NCBI GenBank assembly: GCA_958415665.1
Contig: CATYZK010000009.1
Coordinates: forward strand, 1-64,000
Source: an uncultured Collinsella sp.
GTDB taxonomy: Bacteria; Actinomycetota; Coriobacteriia; Coriobacteriales; Coriobacteriaceae
Length of the DNA stretch: 64,000 bases
Reading direction: 5' to 3'
The notes below the pieces were generated by a model. The model was not told the origin of the DNA, searched no databases, and was given only the letters and a program-made list of their open reading frames with translations. Below, piece after piece: positions 43,354 through 52,667 of this stretch; the first letter of the stretch is position 1; the number at the start of each line of letters is the position of its first letter. Position numbers and translations under genes: made by a program.

Positions 43354-44013
43354 GTGTCCGCATTTCCGTTCGACGCCGTTATCTTTGACATGGACGGCGT
43401 CATCGTCGATACCGAGTATTACTACCTGGGGGAGACCGCTGCGTTTGCCAAAGAGCTTGGGCTAAACCTGACCCAAGAGGAGCTGAACGGGCAGGTTGGC
43501 ACCTCGCATCAGTTCTTTTTGCATATGCTGGTCGATTGGTTTGAGCGCGCCGGAAAGGGGCGCTTTACCGGCGAGGAGGCACTGGCCCGCTGGGATGAGT
43601 GGGCACATAAAAGACCGCGCGATTATCAGACCTTGATCAATCCGGGCGCCGTGGAGACGATTCGCGAGCTCCCGCGCCGCGGCGTTCGCGTGGCGCTGGC
43701 CAGTTCGTCTCCCATGGACAGCATCGAGGAAGTGCTCGATGCGTGCGGCCTGTCGGATGCCTTTGAGTACGTGGTGAGCGGCGAGCAGTTTAAGGAGAGC
43801 AAGCCCGAGCCCGATATTTACCTGCATGCGTTGGATTTGCTGGGACTGCCCGCGGACCGCTGCTGCTGCGTCGAGGACTCGGTGCCCGGCATCACTGCCG
43901 GCAAGCGAGCGGGTCTGACGGTGATTGCCAAACGCGAGGAGCGCTTCGGCTTTAGCCAGGATGCGGCTGACAAGATTATCGACCAGCTGCCAGAGCTGCT
44001 GGAGCTTGCGTAG
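43354..44013 (+). CDS. HAD-family phosphatase, beta-phosphoglucomutase-like
   Basis: A 219-residue HAD subfamily IA protein. DAVIFDMDGVIVDTEYYY carries the nucleophile, ALASSSPMDSIEE the Ser of motif II, ESKPEPDIYLHAL the lysine, and CVEDSVPGITAGKRAG motif IV. This is the pattern of beta-phosphoglucomutases and small sugar-phosphate phosphatases. A GTG start at 43354 follows GGGAGG. It lies 58 bp before the GntR regulator and may be read with it. Confidence 0.92.
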   Translation: MSAFPFDAVIFDMDGVIVDTEYYYLGETAAFAKELGLNLTQEELNGQVGTSHQFFLHMLVDWFERAGKGRFTGEEALARWDEWAHKRPRDYQTLINPGAVETIRELPRRGVRVALASSSPMDSIEEVLDACGLSDAFEYVVSGEQFKESKPEPDIYLHALDLLGLPADRCCCVEDSVPGITAGKRAGLTVIAKREERFGFSQDAADKIIDQLPELLELA

Positions 44014-44071
44014 GACTAGCGATGCGTAATCCGCACTGAGTATTGATTCCATATTTGCCAAGGGAGGGCAA

Positions 44072-44815
44072 ATGCCATCGACTGAAGGGTTGACCGACGG
44101 AAAAGCGGCAATCCCGCTATATCAACAGGTTATCGATATCATCAAAAATGACATCAATTCTGGTACCTATAAGGCGGGCGCTCGGATACCAAATGAATTC
44201 GAATTGGCCGAAAGCTACAAAGTCGGTCGCGTTACCGTTCGGCGAGCCATTGAAGAGCTTGTCCAGCAGGGCTACCTTACCAAGCAGCAGGGGAGGGGCA
44301 CGTTTGTAAACGCCCCCAAGCTCAAGCGTAAAATCCGCCAGAAGGACGACGTTCAGAGCTTTTCGGACGCCTGTCGTGTCAACGAGATGGAGCCCGGGGC
44401 GCGTATTGTCTCAAGAAAAGTGTTGCCGGCCGATGCTGCCGAAGCGCAGTTTTTTGGCGTTCCCGTTGGGTCGGAGCTGATCTGCATTGAACGCGTGCGC
44501 ACCGCCGATGGCATCCCCGTGATGCTCGAGAACAACACGTACGTTTATGAAGACAACGCCTTTTTGGCGAAGGCGGACCTTACCGATCAATCAATTTTCG
44601 AGGTCGTGCGCGAACGGACAGGTCGCGGGCCTGCCCTCACCGAGCCGTGCACGCTTGAGATTGCGTGTGCGTCACCCGAAGTCGCCCGGCTGCTGTCCGT
44701 TCCCACGGGAGAGCCTCTGTTTTATATGGAGGCATATTTCTACGACGAGCAGCAACGACCGTTTATCATCGGCCGACAGCGGATTGTAGGATCGCGCTAC
44801 GTTTTTGATATCTAG
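44072..44815 (+). CDS. GntR/UTRA-family regulator of the frl-like locus
   Basis: A 247-residue regulator. The GntR winged helix has ELAESYKVGRVTVRRAIEEL and QGRGTFV. The UTRA ligand domain follows from about residue 95 (CIERVRTADGIPVMLENNTY, VGSRYVFDI). It is the positional and domain equivalent of E. coli FrlR. GGGAGG precedes the ATG. It probably represses the downstream operon until a phosphorylated Amadori compound binds; that is inference. Confidence 0.88.
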   Translation: MPSTEGLTDGKAAIPLYQQVIDIIKNDINSGTYKAGARIPNEFELAESYKVGRVTVRRAIEELVQQGYLTKQQGRGTFVNAPKLKRKIRQKDDVQSFSDACRVNEMEPGARIVSRKVLPADAAEAQFFGVPVGSELICIERVRTADGIPVMLENNTYVYEDNAFLAKADLTDQSIFEVVRERTGRGPALTEPCTLEIACASPEVARLLSVPTGEPLFYMEAYFYDEQQRPFIIGRQRIVGSRYVFDI

Positions 44816-44833
44816 GACGTTGATCAAGAGAAC

Positions 44834-44867
44834 GCCCGGCGGCCCAAATTGCCTGCCGGGCTTTTTT
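44834..44867 (+). terminator. Terminator of the GntR gene
   Basis: GCCCGGC pairs with GCCGGGC around a 14-nt loop and runs into TTTTTT. Confidence 0.88.
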
Positions 44868-44927
44868 GCCGTTCGCCGCCGTTGAACGACCGTTCACCCG
44901 AGTCCTCGAAACCTATCCGAAATATCC

Positions 44928-44976
44928 TTGAAGTGCTAAAAACACGCTGATAATCTATAGAACGTCATAGGACGTT
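44928..44976 (+). promoter_or_regulatory. Promoter and operator of the frl-like operon
   Basis: TTGAAG (44928), a 17-bp spacer and TAATCT (44951) form the promoter. The 16-bp perfect palindrome AACGTCATAGGACGTT (44961-44976) covers the expected start site, the classic place for a repressor. A half-related GAACGTTA lies at about 44987. The obvious binder is the GntR protein encoded upstream. Confidence 0.6.
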
Positions 44977-45035
44977 TGCATTGCGCGAACGTTAAAGCGA
45001 GACACGATAAGGTCTCGGGTTCTTTGGAGGTATCT

Positions 45036-46499
45036 ATGTCAGATACGAAGGCGAAGAAGACAAACAGACGTTTCAAATTCAAATTACCGCACGTCTATAC
45101 GATTATGTTCTTGCTGATCGTGGTTTTTGCAGTTTTAACCTGGGTCGTCCCCTCTGGCCAGTACCAGCGTAAGACGATTTCGACTGCAGCAGGCGAGCGC
45201 GAAGTCGCCGTTGCCGGAACCTATGAACAGGTCGATAAGAACTATACCGATCCCGAGACCGGCGAGACCGTTAACCTGGGTCAAGACATCTTTGCAGTCC
45301 TGCAGGCGCCTACTAAGGGTATTCAAGAGGCCGCCGACGTCGTTGCGTTCGTCTTGCTGATCGGCGGTTCGTTCGCGATCATCACCAAGACCAACGCGCT
45401 TAACGCCGGCATGAGCCGTGTGATTAAAAAGCTCAAAAACAAAGACATCCTCATCATTCCTATTACCATGACGCTGCTGTCTATCTGCGGCACGACGTTT
45501 GGTATGTCCGAGGAAGCACTGCCGTTCTATGCCATCTTCATCCCCATCATGATGGGTATCGGCTATGACTCGATGACGGCGTTTATCATCTGCTTCCTTG
45601 GTCCCAACCTGGGATACTGCGCCTCGACCATCGATCCGTTCAACGTTTTGATCGCTCAAGGCATCATCGGTATCGAGGGCAACCCGCAGCTGTGGCTGCG
45701 TGCCGTTTCGTGGGTCATCTTTACCGCCGTTGGTATTGCATGGGCTATGCGCTACGCCATGCGTGTCAAGAAAAACCCCGAGTCGTCCGTTACCTACGAG
45801 GACGACAAGCTCAAGCGCGTTGAGTTCTCTGTGACCGATGCCTCCATCGAGGAGGAGTTCACCACCCGCCAGAAGCTCGTACTGATCGATTTCGCTTGCG
45901 GTATGGGTATTATCGTCTGGGGCCTTGTTACCCAGGGCTGGTACATGAATGAGATTTCCGCCGTGTTCCTTGGTATGGGCCTGCTTGCCGGCATCCTGGG
46001 CGGTCTTGATCAGCAGACGATCGCCGAGGAGTTCGTTAAGGGCCTTGCCGACTTTGCGTACGCCGCCATCGTTATCGGTATTGCTCGCGGCATTCTGGTC
46101 ATCGCCGAGGGTGGCATGATCATCGATACCATTCTTCAGGCACTTGCCACCGCACTCGCCGGAGCGCCGGCCGCCGTGTACACCACGTTTATGTACGTCG
46201 TTCTTGGCCTGCTCTCCCTGCTCGTTCCCTCGAGCTCTGGCCTGGCGGCGCTCACCATGCCCGTTATGGGTCCCCTGACCGAGCTCATGGGCCTCAATCC
46301 CGAGGCTGCCGTCACCGCGCTCCAGTTTGCCAACCAGACCATCAACACCATCAGCCCTACGGCGGGCATGACGGTCGCCGGCCTTGCCGTGGCAAAGATT
46401 TCGTTTGGTCAGTGGTGGAAGACCATTTGGAAGTTCTTCATCTTTATGGTCGTGTTTGGCTTGGTCATTACCGCCATCTCCGGCATGCTTCCGGCGTAA
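45036..46499 (+). CDS. YfcC-family membrane transporter
   Basis: A 487-residue polytopic membrane protein with about 12 helices. Motifs include VLTWVVPSGQYQR, LLSICGTTFGMSEEALPFYA, LLVPSSSGLAALTMPVMGPL and NQTINTISPTAGM, typical of the YfcC/C4-dicarboxylate-like (DcuC superfamily) carriers. It is the first gene of the operon and replaces the APC-type FrlA permease of E. coli, so it likely imports the glycated amino acid, amine or peptide. TTTGGAGG precedes the ATG. Confidence 0.9.
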   Translation: MSDTKAKKTNRRFKFKLPHVYTIMFLLIVVFAVLTWVVPSGQYQRKTISTAAGEREVAVAGTYEQVDKNYTDPETGETVNLGQDIFAVLQAPTKGIQEAADVVAFVLLIGGSFAIITKTNALNAGMSRVIKKLKNKDILIIPITMTLLSICGTTFGMSEEALPFYAIFIPIMMGIGYDSMTAFIICFLGPNLGYCASTIDPFNVLIAQGIIGIEGNPQLWLRAVSWVIFTAVGIAWAMRYAMRVKKNPESSVTYEDDKLKRVEFSVTDASIEEEFTTRQKLVLIDFACGMGIIVWGLVTQGWYMNEISAVFLGMGLLAGILGGLDQQTIAEEFVKGLADFAYAAIVIGIARGILVIAEGGMIIDTILQALATALAGAPAAVYTTFMYVVLGLLSLLVPSSSGLAALTMPVMGPLTELMGLNPEAAVTALQFANQTINTISPTAGMTVAGLAVAKISFGQWWKTIWKFFIFMVVFGLVITAISGMLPA

Positions 46500-46509
46500 G
46501 GAGGTCGCG

Positions 46510-48093
46510 ATGTCCGATCGTTTGACGGTGCTGACGTCTAAGAGCGTCTTCACCGGTACGGAAGACCAGCCGTTTGAGGGTTTTGTCGCGGTACGCGGCA
46601 ATCGGATTGAAGCTGTCGGTGGCGCTGGCGAGGCAGGCTCGTTTCTCGCCCAGGCAGATGAGGTAATCGATTGTGGCGACAGGACTGTCATGCCTGGCCT
46701 GATCGATGTGCATACGTTCTATACGGGCTGGGCGTTGCGGAGCCTGGGGGCTGACTTATCCGAGGCCTCTGACGTCGACGAAGTGGTAGCGCTTCTGCAG
46801 TTGTGGAAGGATGCCCACCTCGATTGCGCCGCCGCCTTTGGGCACGACCTTCCTGCGTCGCTCGCCGAAGACGTCGAGAATGAAAAAACGGCGGCAGCGC
46901 TCGACGGCGCCTTCGGAGATATTCCCGTTGTCTGCTTTACCCCGGGTGCCGAGACGTGCGTTCTCAACACTGCCGCCAGCGAGCGCTATGGTTTTACGCC
47001 CGAGGCCTGCTATGCCGAGAAGATCTGGCGTATGATGCGGGACTTCCTGGCGCTTCCCGAGGTGCGCGCCGGGTATTCGGATTACATGGCGATGCTGAAC
47101 GCTCGCGGTGTCACGGCTATCAAAGAGATGGCCTTCGATGACTATTACGGATTTGCCGATGAGATGGCGCGCCGTGAGGAATCTGGCGAGCTGACGGTTC
47201 GCGTCTCCATGATGTCGCAGCCGGTGGGTGCCGGGGCGAATCTGCCCTATGCCCGTGCGGCGCGTGATCGCTTCCAGGGACCGTTTGTTCGTTTCTCGGG
47301 CTTCAACCGCATGACCGATCGCGGCGTATGGGCGGGGCTTGCCGAGATGATCGACCCTTATGAGGAGACGGCCGATGCGGGGGCTGCCGGCAAGACGGTT
47401 GTCGAGGAGCCCGAGTGGGGTTTGATTGAGGACGAGCTGCGCGCGATTGATGCCGAGGGCTTCCGTTACTCGCTTCATTGTCAGGGCGACGGCGCCGTTC
47501 GCCACACCGTTGCGCTGTATGCCTCGCTGCCGCGAGATGAGCACGGAGCCATGCTTCGACGCCACGCGATCACCGACCTCGAGAACTCTGATCCGGAAGA
47601 CCTTGCCCTTTTTGGCAAGCTGGGCGGAATCTGCGAGGTCTACCCCCAGATCCTCACGCTCGATAAGCGCGAGGACTGCCTGTCGATGATGCGTCGGCAG
47701 ATCGGCGAGGTCCGACTGCAGCACAGCTGGAACCGTCGCGGCATGGAAGACGCGGGATGTACGGTGTGCTGTGGCACCGACCTTCCGCTCTTGATTCCGA
47801 GCCTGGGCGAATCGATGTTTAGCGCATGCGGTGGTTTCTTTGCCGACGGTTTGTCCGTGAATGAGGGTAATACGCTGACGCTTGCCGAGCTCCTTCGTGC
47901 ATGGACGGCAGGGGGCGCATATGACCTGATGCGCGAGGATGAGCTGGGAACGCTCGAGGCCGGTAAGCTTGCCGACATCTGCGTGCTCGATCGCGATGTG
48001 TTTGACCTTGACTACTACGATGCCTGTGACCTTGCCGTTGATATGACCATGTCGGACGGACGTATCGTGTTCGACCGAAATAAGGAGGTTTAG
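46510..48093 (+). CDS. YtcJ-like amidohydrolase with incomplete metal site
   Basis: A 527-residue amidohydrolase-3 family protein. MPGLIDVHTFYTGWALRSLG is the usual metal-motif position, but only H68 of HxH is present (HTF). Later motifs HCQGDGAVRHTV, HAITDLENSDPEDL and CCGTDLPLLIPSLGE match the family. It may cleave an amide or act as an isomerase-type relative. AAGGAGG precedes the ATG, 10 nt after the transporter stop, and frlC follows after 1 nt. Confidence 0.86.
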   Translation: MSDRLTVLTSKSVFTGTEDQPFEGFVAVRGNRIEAVGGAGEAGSFLAQADEVIDCGDRTVMPGLIDVHTFYTGWALRSLGADLSEASDVDEVVALLQLWKDAHLDCAAAFGHDLPASLAEDVENEKTAAALDGAFGDIPVVCFTPGAETCVLNTAASERYGFTPEACYAEKIWRMMRDFLALPEVRAGYSDYMAMLNARGVTAIKEMAFDDYYGFADEMARREESGELTVRVSMMSQPVGAGANLPYARAARDRFQGPFVRFSGFNRMTDRGVWAGLAEMIDPYEETADAGAAGKTVVEEPEWGLIEDELRAIDAEGFRYSLHCQGDGAVRHTVALYASLPRDEHGAMLRRHAITDLENSDPEDLALFGKLGGICEVYPQILTLDKREDCLSMMRRQIGEVRLQHSWNRRGMEDAGCTVCCGTDLPLLIPSLGESMFSACGGFFADGLSVNEGNTLTLAELLRAWTAGGAYDLMREDELGTLEAGKLADICVLDRDVFDLDYYDACDLAVDMTMSDGRIVFDRNKEV

Positions 48094-48094
48094 C

Positions 48095-48946
48095 ATGCCT
48101 GAAACCAAACCGACGCTTCGTCGCGAGCAGATCGCGGGCATGAACATCCACTACATCATGTGGTCGCTCGACTATTTTTTGGATACGCAACAGCGCCTGG
48201 GCTTTGAGTCCATCGAGCTGTGGTGCGCCGAGCCCCATGTGACGCTCGATCACACTGGGTATTATGAGGCCGAGGCTCTGGCGAAAAAGGCCGCCGACCG
48301 TGGTCTGCGCTATCGGACGCTCTGTCCCGAGAACGTGGTCTATCCATGGCAGTATTGCGCCCGTAAGCCGCTTCACGAGCAGCGGAGCCTTGCGTATTTC
48401 AAGCATGGCATCGAGCTTGCCGAGGTGCTGGGATGCGACCGCATGTCCGTAAACTCGGGTTGGGGTGACTGGGACGAGGATCGCGAAGAGGCGTGGAAGC
48501 GCAGCCGCGAGCACCTATCCATCTTGGCGGAGTATGCCGGCGAGCACGGTCTGGTGCTAACGATGGAGAGCCTGCGTCCCGAGGAGAGCAACCTTGTGAC
48601 GACCGTCGCCGATGCCAAGCGCATGATCGATGAGGTCGCGAGTCCGTATCTGCAGCCTATGGTCGATACGACTGCAATGGGTGTTGCGGGTGAGTCGCTC
48701 GAGGACTGGTTTGCCGCATTTGGCGACGGTGCGATCCACGAGATGCACTTTATCGATGGCGACCCCTATGGCCATCTGGTCTGGGGCGACGGCAAGCACG
48801 ATATGGATGCCTTCGTCGCCACGCTCAACGCCCATGGTTTCGATGGCATGTTGGGTCAGGAAATCACGGACGGTCGTTACTACGATGACCCGGCGGCGGC
48901 AGATGCCAAGAACATGGCCGCCTTCGAGAAGTATCTGATTGACTAG
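48095..48946 (+). CDS. frlC: FrlC-like sugar isomerase/epimerase
   Basis: A 283-residue xylose-isomerase-like TIM barrel. Motifs include GFESIELWCAEPHV, MSVNSGWGDWDE, LTMESLRPEESNLV, MVDTTAMGVAG and MHFIDGDPYGHL. FrlC interconverts psicoselysine and fructoselysine. The assignment rests on fold, length and adjacency to FrlB and FrlD; a related epimerase activity is possible. It begins 1 nt after the amidohydrolase stop. Confidence 0.82.
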   Translation: MPETKPTLRREQIAGMNIHYIMWSLDYFLDTQQRLGFESIELWCAEPHVTLDHTGYYEAEALAKKAADRGLRYRTLCPENVVYPWQYCARKPLHEQRSLAYFKHGIELAEVLGCDRMSVNSGWGDWDEDREEAWKRSREHLSILAEYAGEHGLVLTMESLRPEESNLVTTVADAKRMIDEVASPYLQPMVDTTAMGVAGESLEDWFAAFGDGAIHEMHFIDGDPYGHLVWGDGKHDMDAFVATLNAHGFDGMLGQEITDGRYYDDPAAADAKNMAAFEKYLID

Positions 48947-49012
48947 ATAAGTTTTTGCTCGGCAATGCAAGACACGTCATGCGTGGCCGGCCAAACTGGA
49001 AAGGAACTAAAC

Positions 49013-49981
49013 ATGAACGCACATGATCTGATTAAGGAAGCAATTGCCGAGAAGGGCAAGTTCGACAGCGTCTACTGGATTGCCTGCGGCGGCTCCATGA
49101 TCGATCTGATTCCGGCCCATGAGCTCTTGCAGCGCGAGGCGACGACGTTCACCTCGTATATCTATACGGCCCGCGAGTTCGACATCATGCGTCCCCGTCG
49201 CCTGGGCGAGAAGTCTCTGGTCATTGCCTGCAGTCACAGCGGCAATACCCCCGAGGTCGTCGAGGGCTGCGAGATTGCCCTTGCCGCGGGCGCGACGGTG
49301 ATCGCGCAGACCGATAACGCCGGCTCCAAGATCGATACTGGCAAGTGGGTCACCTGGGTGTACCCGTGGGGCGAGGGCGTTCCGCAGGCCGAAGTTCCTG
49401 CCGGCATCTCGCTGTCGCTCGCGGCCGAGCTGCTCGACCAGCAGGAGGGCTATGCCGATCTCGCCGACATGTATGCCGGTATTGCCGAAATGGATAAGAT
49501 TTTGCCTCCCGCACGCGAAAAGGTAAATGCCGAGCTGGGCGATCGCTTTGCCAAGCTTTGCCAGGAGCATGAGTTCTTCTATATCCTGGGAAGCGGCCCC
49601 AACTTTAGTCAGACGTACGGCTTCGCCATCTGCTCGCTCATGGAGATGCAGTGGCAGCACTGCAGCTATATCCACTCTGCCGAGTACTTCCATGGCCCCT
49701 TTGAGGCTACCCAGGATGGCGTCTTCTACTTCTTGCAGATGGGCTCGAGCGAGTGCCGTCCTATGGACGAGCGCGCCCTGGCGTTCCTCGAGACCCATAC
49801 CGACACGCTGATGGTGCTTGATGCCAAGGAGTACGGTATGGAGGCCGTGCCGGCGAGCGTTCGTGCTTATCTGGATCCGGTGCTGTTCTACGCTATGAAC
49901 TGCGAGCTGCGTGCAGCGCGCGGCAAGGTGTTCGATCACGACCCCGACTTCCGTCGCTACATGGGCGTTGTTGAGTACTAG
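49013..49981 (+). CDS. frlB: FrlB-like fructoselysine-6-phosphate deglycase
   Basis: A 322-residue protein with two SIS domains. YWIACGGSMIDLIPA and VIACSHSGNTPEVVEGCE are the first sugar-isomerase fold; FFYILGSGPNFSQTYGFAIC and SAEYFHGPFEATQDG the second. The C-terminus DHDPDFRRYMGVVEY closely matches the end of E. coli FrlB. The enzyme splits fructoselysine-6-phosphate into glucose-6-phosphate and lysine, feeding the Pgi encoded elsewhere in this window. AAAGGAA precedes the ATG. Confidence 0.87.
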   Translation: MNAHDLIKEAIAEKGKFDSVYWIACGGSMIDLIPAHELLQREATTFTSYIYTAREFDIMRPRRLGEKSLVIACSHSGNTPEVVEGCEIALAAGATVIAQTDNAGSKIDTGKWVTWVYPWGEGVPQAEVPAGISLSLAAELLDQQEGYADLADMYAGIAEMDKILPPAREKVNAELGDRFAKLCQEHEFFYILGSGPNFSQTYGFAICSLMEMQWQHCSYIHSAEYFHGPFEATQDGVFYFLQMGSSECRPMDERALAFLETHTDTLMVLDAKEYGMEAVPASVRAYLDPVLFYAMNCELRAARGKVFDHDPDFRRYMGVVEY

Positions 49982-49995
49982 GAAGGATAGATACC

Positions 49996-50859
49996 ATGGC
50001 TTTTAACGTTAACGCGCTCGGGTTTGGTGACAACGTCGTCGATCGCTATGAGCATATCCATACCATGTATCCCGGCGGCAATGCGGTGAATTTTGCCGTT
50101 TACGCCAAGAAGTGCGGTGCTGCGCGCTCCGCGTACATGGGCATCTTTGGCAACGACGCCGCTGCCGAGCATGTGATTGCAAGCCTTGAGGACGAGGATA
50201 TCGAGCTTGCTAAGTGCGAGCAGCTCATTGGCGAAAATGGCGCGGCGCGCGTGACCGTGGTCGATGGCGACCGCGTATTCCTCGGCTCCAACGAGGGCGG
50301 CATCCGTGGCGATGCGCGCTATGTGCTCGATCGCTTTGATCTGGCATACATGAAGCAGTTCGACGTGGTCCACTCGGGTAACTACTGCTTTACCGAGCGC
50401 GAGCTCCCCAAGCTGAAGGCTGCGGGCATCACCGTATCGTTTGACTTTTCGGACGATTCCACCGATGAGTACTATGAGCAGATTGCCCCGTTTGTCGACT
50501 TCGCCTTCTTTAGCGCCGCGGACGCTGCGAGCGAGGATGAGATTCGCGAGCGCCTCGCCTGGGTGAAGAGCCTGGGTCCGCGCTTTGTGTCTGCGACGGC
50601 GGGCGCCGAGGGCTGCATCGCCTATGACGGCGAGCGTTACTATCGCCAGCTGGCAAAGCCCGTAACGGACATGAAGGACACCATGGGAGCCGGCGACTCG
50701 TTCCTGACTTCATTCCTGATGTGCTACCTCGATTCCGCCAAGCGCGGCGAGGACGGGCCTGAGGCCATTGAGCGTGCGCTCGATTTTGCGGCAGGTTTTG
50801 CCTCGACCGTGTGCGGCATGGAGGGCTCTTGGGGTCACGGAGCTCCGATCGCCGAGTAG
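49996..50859 (+). CDS. frlD: FrlD-like fructoselysine 6-kinase
   Basis: A 287-residue PfkB-family kinase. GFGDNVVDRYEHIHTMYPGG and NAVNFAVYAKKCG match the FrlD N-terminus, and TMGAGDSFLTSFLM is the GAGD catalytic motif with the base Asp. It phosphorylates fructoselysine before FrlB acts. 14 nt separate it from frlB. Confidence 0.87.
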   Translation: MAFNVNALGFGDNVVDRYEHIHTMYPGGNAVNFAVYAKKCGAARSAYMGIFGNDAAAEHVIASLEDEDIELAKCEQLIGENGAARVTVVDGDRVFLGSNEGGIRGDARYVLDRFDLAYMKQFDVVHSGNYCFTERELPKLKAAGITVSFDFSDDSTDEYYEQIAPFVDFAFFSAADAASEDEIRERLAWVKSLGPRFVSATAGAEGCIAYDGERYYRQLAKPVTDMKDTMGAGDSFLTSFLMCYLDSAKRGEDGPEAIERALDFAAGFASTVCGMEGSWGHGAPIAE

Positions 50860-50932
50860 CCTGAGAAAGCGCTGGACGGCTTGGGGCTGAAGCCTTGGCT
50901 GACTGACGCGAGATTACATCGGAATTCGGATA

Positions 50933-50960
50933 GGGGCTCGCCTTGGGTGGGCCCCTTTTT
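50933..50960 (+). terminator. Terminator between the two frl-like modules
   Basis: GGGGCTC pairs with GGGCCCC (one G-U) and runs into TTTTT. It would limit read-through from frlC-B-D into the second module. Confidence 0.7.
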
Positions 50961-50977
50961 GATTGCTGGAGAAGACT

Positions 50978-51778
50978 ATGGATATCAAAGCATGCGCAGC
51001 TGGCTTCTGCTGTGCGGACGTGTATCAAAACATCGGCGTGTTCTATCCGACTGGTAATGGCATCGATTGGGGTATCCATCTGGCGCGAATGGGCGTATCG
51101 GTATCTGCGGTGTCGGTTGTCGGAAAGGACGAGTACGGAGACAAGATGCGCGAGGCGCTGGCCGCCGAGGGATTCGACATCTCGCATCTTCGCGTGGAGG
51201 ACGGCGATACCTCGGTGATGCTCATGGCGTTGAAGGACGGCGTCGACCGCGTGCATCTCGAGGCGGTTGACGGTGTTATGGAAACGTACCGGCCAAACGA
51301 TGATGACCGGGCATTTATCCTGCAGCACGATGTCATCCATACCGACCTGTTTGGAAACTGCTTAGACCTGCTGCCCGAATGGCACGAGGCAGGCAAGACC
51401 GTCGTCATGGACTTTTCGGTGTTTAGCCAAGATCCCGAATACACCTGTGAGAGCCATTTTCCTTACGTGGACTATGCCTTTATGTCGTTTGAGGAGGATA
51501 GCGCGGAGCTGCGCGACTGGGTGCGCCATGTGCAGGAGCTGGGTCCGCGCGTGGCGGTCGCCACGCTTGGCGAGAAGGGGAGCATCGCCTATGACGGTGA
51601 GCGCTTCTATGAATGTGGGATCGTGCCGGCCGAGAAGGTCGTCAATACCGTGGGCGCCGGCGACTCGTATATCGCCGGATTCACCAAAGGTGTACTGGAT
51701 GGGCTTGACGTGCCGGCATGCATGCGTGCCGGTGCCGAGCTTTCGTCTCGAGTCATTGGGTCGTTCGAACCGTACTAG
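50978..51778 (+). CDS. Second PfkB-family (FrlD-like) kinase
   Basis: A 266-residue carbohydrate kinase paralogous to the FrlD at 49996. VYQNIGVFYPTGNGIDWGIH replaces the GGNAVN sugar-binding segment, VVGKDEYGDKMREALAAEGF is conserved, and TVGAGDSYIAGFTKG is the catalytic motif. The changed sugar-contact segment suggests a different ketosamine or sugar. GGAGAAG precedes the ATG. It opens the second module directly after a terminator. Confidence 0.88.
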   Translation: MDIKACAAGFCCADVYQNIGVFYPTGNGIDWGIHLARMGVSVSAVSVVGKDEYGDKMREALAAEGFDISHLRVEDGDTSVMLMALKDGVDRVHLEAVDGVMETYRPNDDDRAFILQHDVIHTDLFGNCLDLLPEWHEAGKTVVMDFSVFSQDPEYTCESHFPYVDYAFMSFEEDSAELRDWVRHVQELGPRVAVATLGEKGSIAYDGERFYECGIVPAEKVVNTVGAGDSYIAGFTKGVLDGLDVPACMRAGAELSSRVIGSFEPY

Positions 51779-51805
51779 GAACAAAAGCCTGGAAAGGAGT
51801 GCAAG

Positions 51806-52666
51806 ATGGTAATCGATATGCTGGTCCAGCCCATGCTCTACGGCGAGATTTATACGCCAGGCGACGAGCCAGACGGCTTTGGTTTTTGGGAGCGCGAGTT
51901 TGGCATGGGGCACATGGGCCCCATGGACTGGGATGAGCTCGTGGCCGAGATGGATGTCTGCGATGTACGGAAAAGCGTGCTCATGCCGCTCGATGTGACC
52001 ACGGCGTGCGGCGGGCACTTTGGCACCAACGACCAGGTTGCCGCGCTTGTTGCTGCGCACCCCGATCGTCTATGGGGATTTGCGAGCGTGGACCCGCAAG
52101 TGAGTGGCGCCGCCGACGAACTGGAGCGTGCCTTTACCGAGCTGGGGGCCAAGGGACTCTGCCTGCATCCGGCAAAGCAGGGCTTTGCGCCCGATGATGC
52201 CGTTGCCGAGCCGCTCTACAAGCTCTGTGAGCGCTACAACAAGCCGGTGGTGTTTCATGCCGGTATGTCCTGGGAGCCGGGTGCGGAGCTTTCGCGATGC
52301 CACCCGCTTGCGTTTGAGCACACCATCGCAACGCATCCGGATGTGCGCTTTAGCCTGACACACTTTGGCTGGCCCTGGGTGCGCGAAACCGTGGCGATGC
52401 TGCTCAAGTATCCCAATTGCTATGCGGATACTTCTGTTACCTATATCGATTCGCCCGAAGAGATGATGCAGCGGCTCTTCACCGTCGATATGGGACCGCT
52501 GTGGTATGAGCGTGCCCTGTCGCATCAGGTGATGTTTGCCAGCAATACGCCACGCTTCCGCGCCTTCAAGCTCAAGCGGGCGCTTGATGCTGTGCCCATG
52601 CGCGATGAGGCGCGGGAGAATCTGTATTCCGGCACGGCGCTGCGTTTTCTGAAAGGTGATGAGTGA
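51806..52666 (+). CDS. Amidohydrolase-2-like TIM-barrel protein lacking HxH
   Basis: A 286-residue protein of the amidohydrolase-2 fold. VVFHAGMSWEPG and SLTHFGWPWVRE supply the two later histidines. The N-terminal HxH is replaced (IDMLVQP: Leu6, Gln8), and the closing Asp is Asn (FASNTPRF). So it probably does not bind metal like the decarboxylases of the family. AAAGGAG precedes the ATG. Confidence 0.8.
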   Translation: MVIDMLVQPMLYGEIYTPGDEPDGFGFWEREFGMGHMGPMDWDELVAEMDVCDVRKSVLMPLDVTTACGGHFGTNDQVAALVAAHPDRLWGFASVDPQVSGAADELERAFTELGAKGLCLHPAKQGFAPDDAVAEPLYKLCERYNKPVVFHAGMSWEPGAELSRCHPLAFEHTIATHPDVRFSLTHFGWPWVRETVAMLLKYPNCYADTSVTYIDSPEEMMQRLFTVDMGPLWYERALSHQVMFASNTPRFRAFKLKRALDAVPMRDEARENLYSGTALRFLKGDE

Positions 52667-52667
52667 C

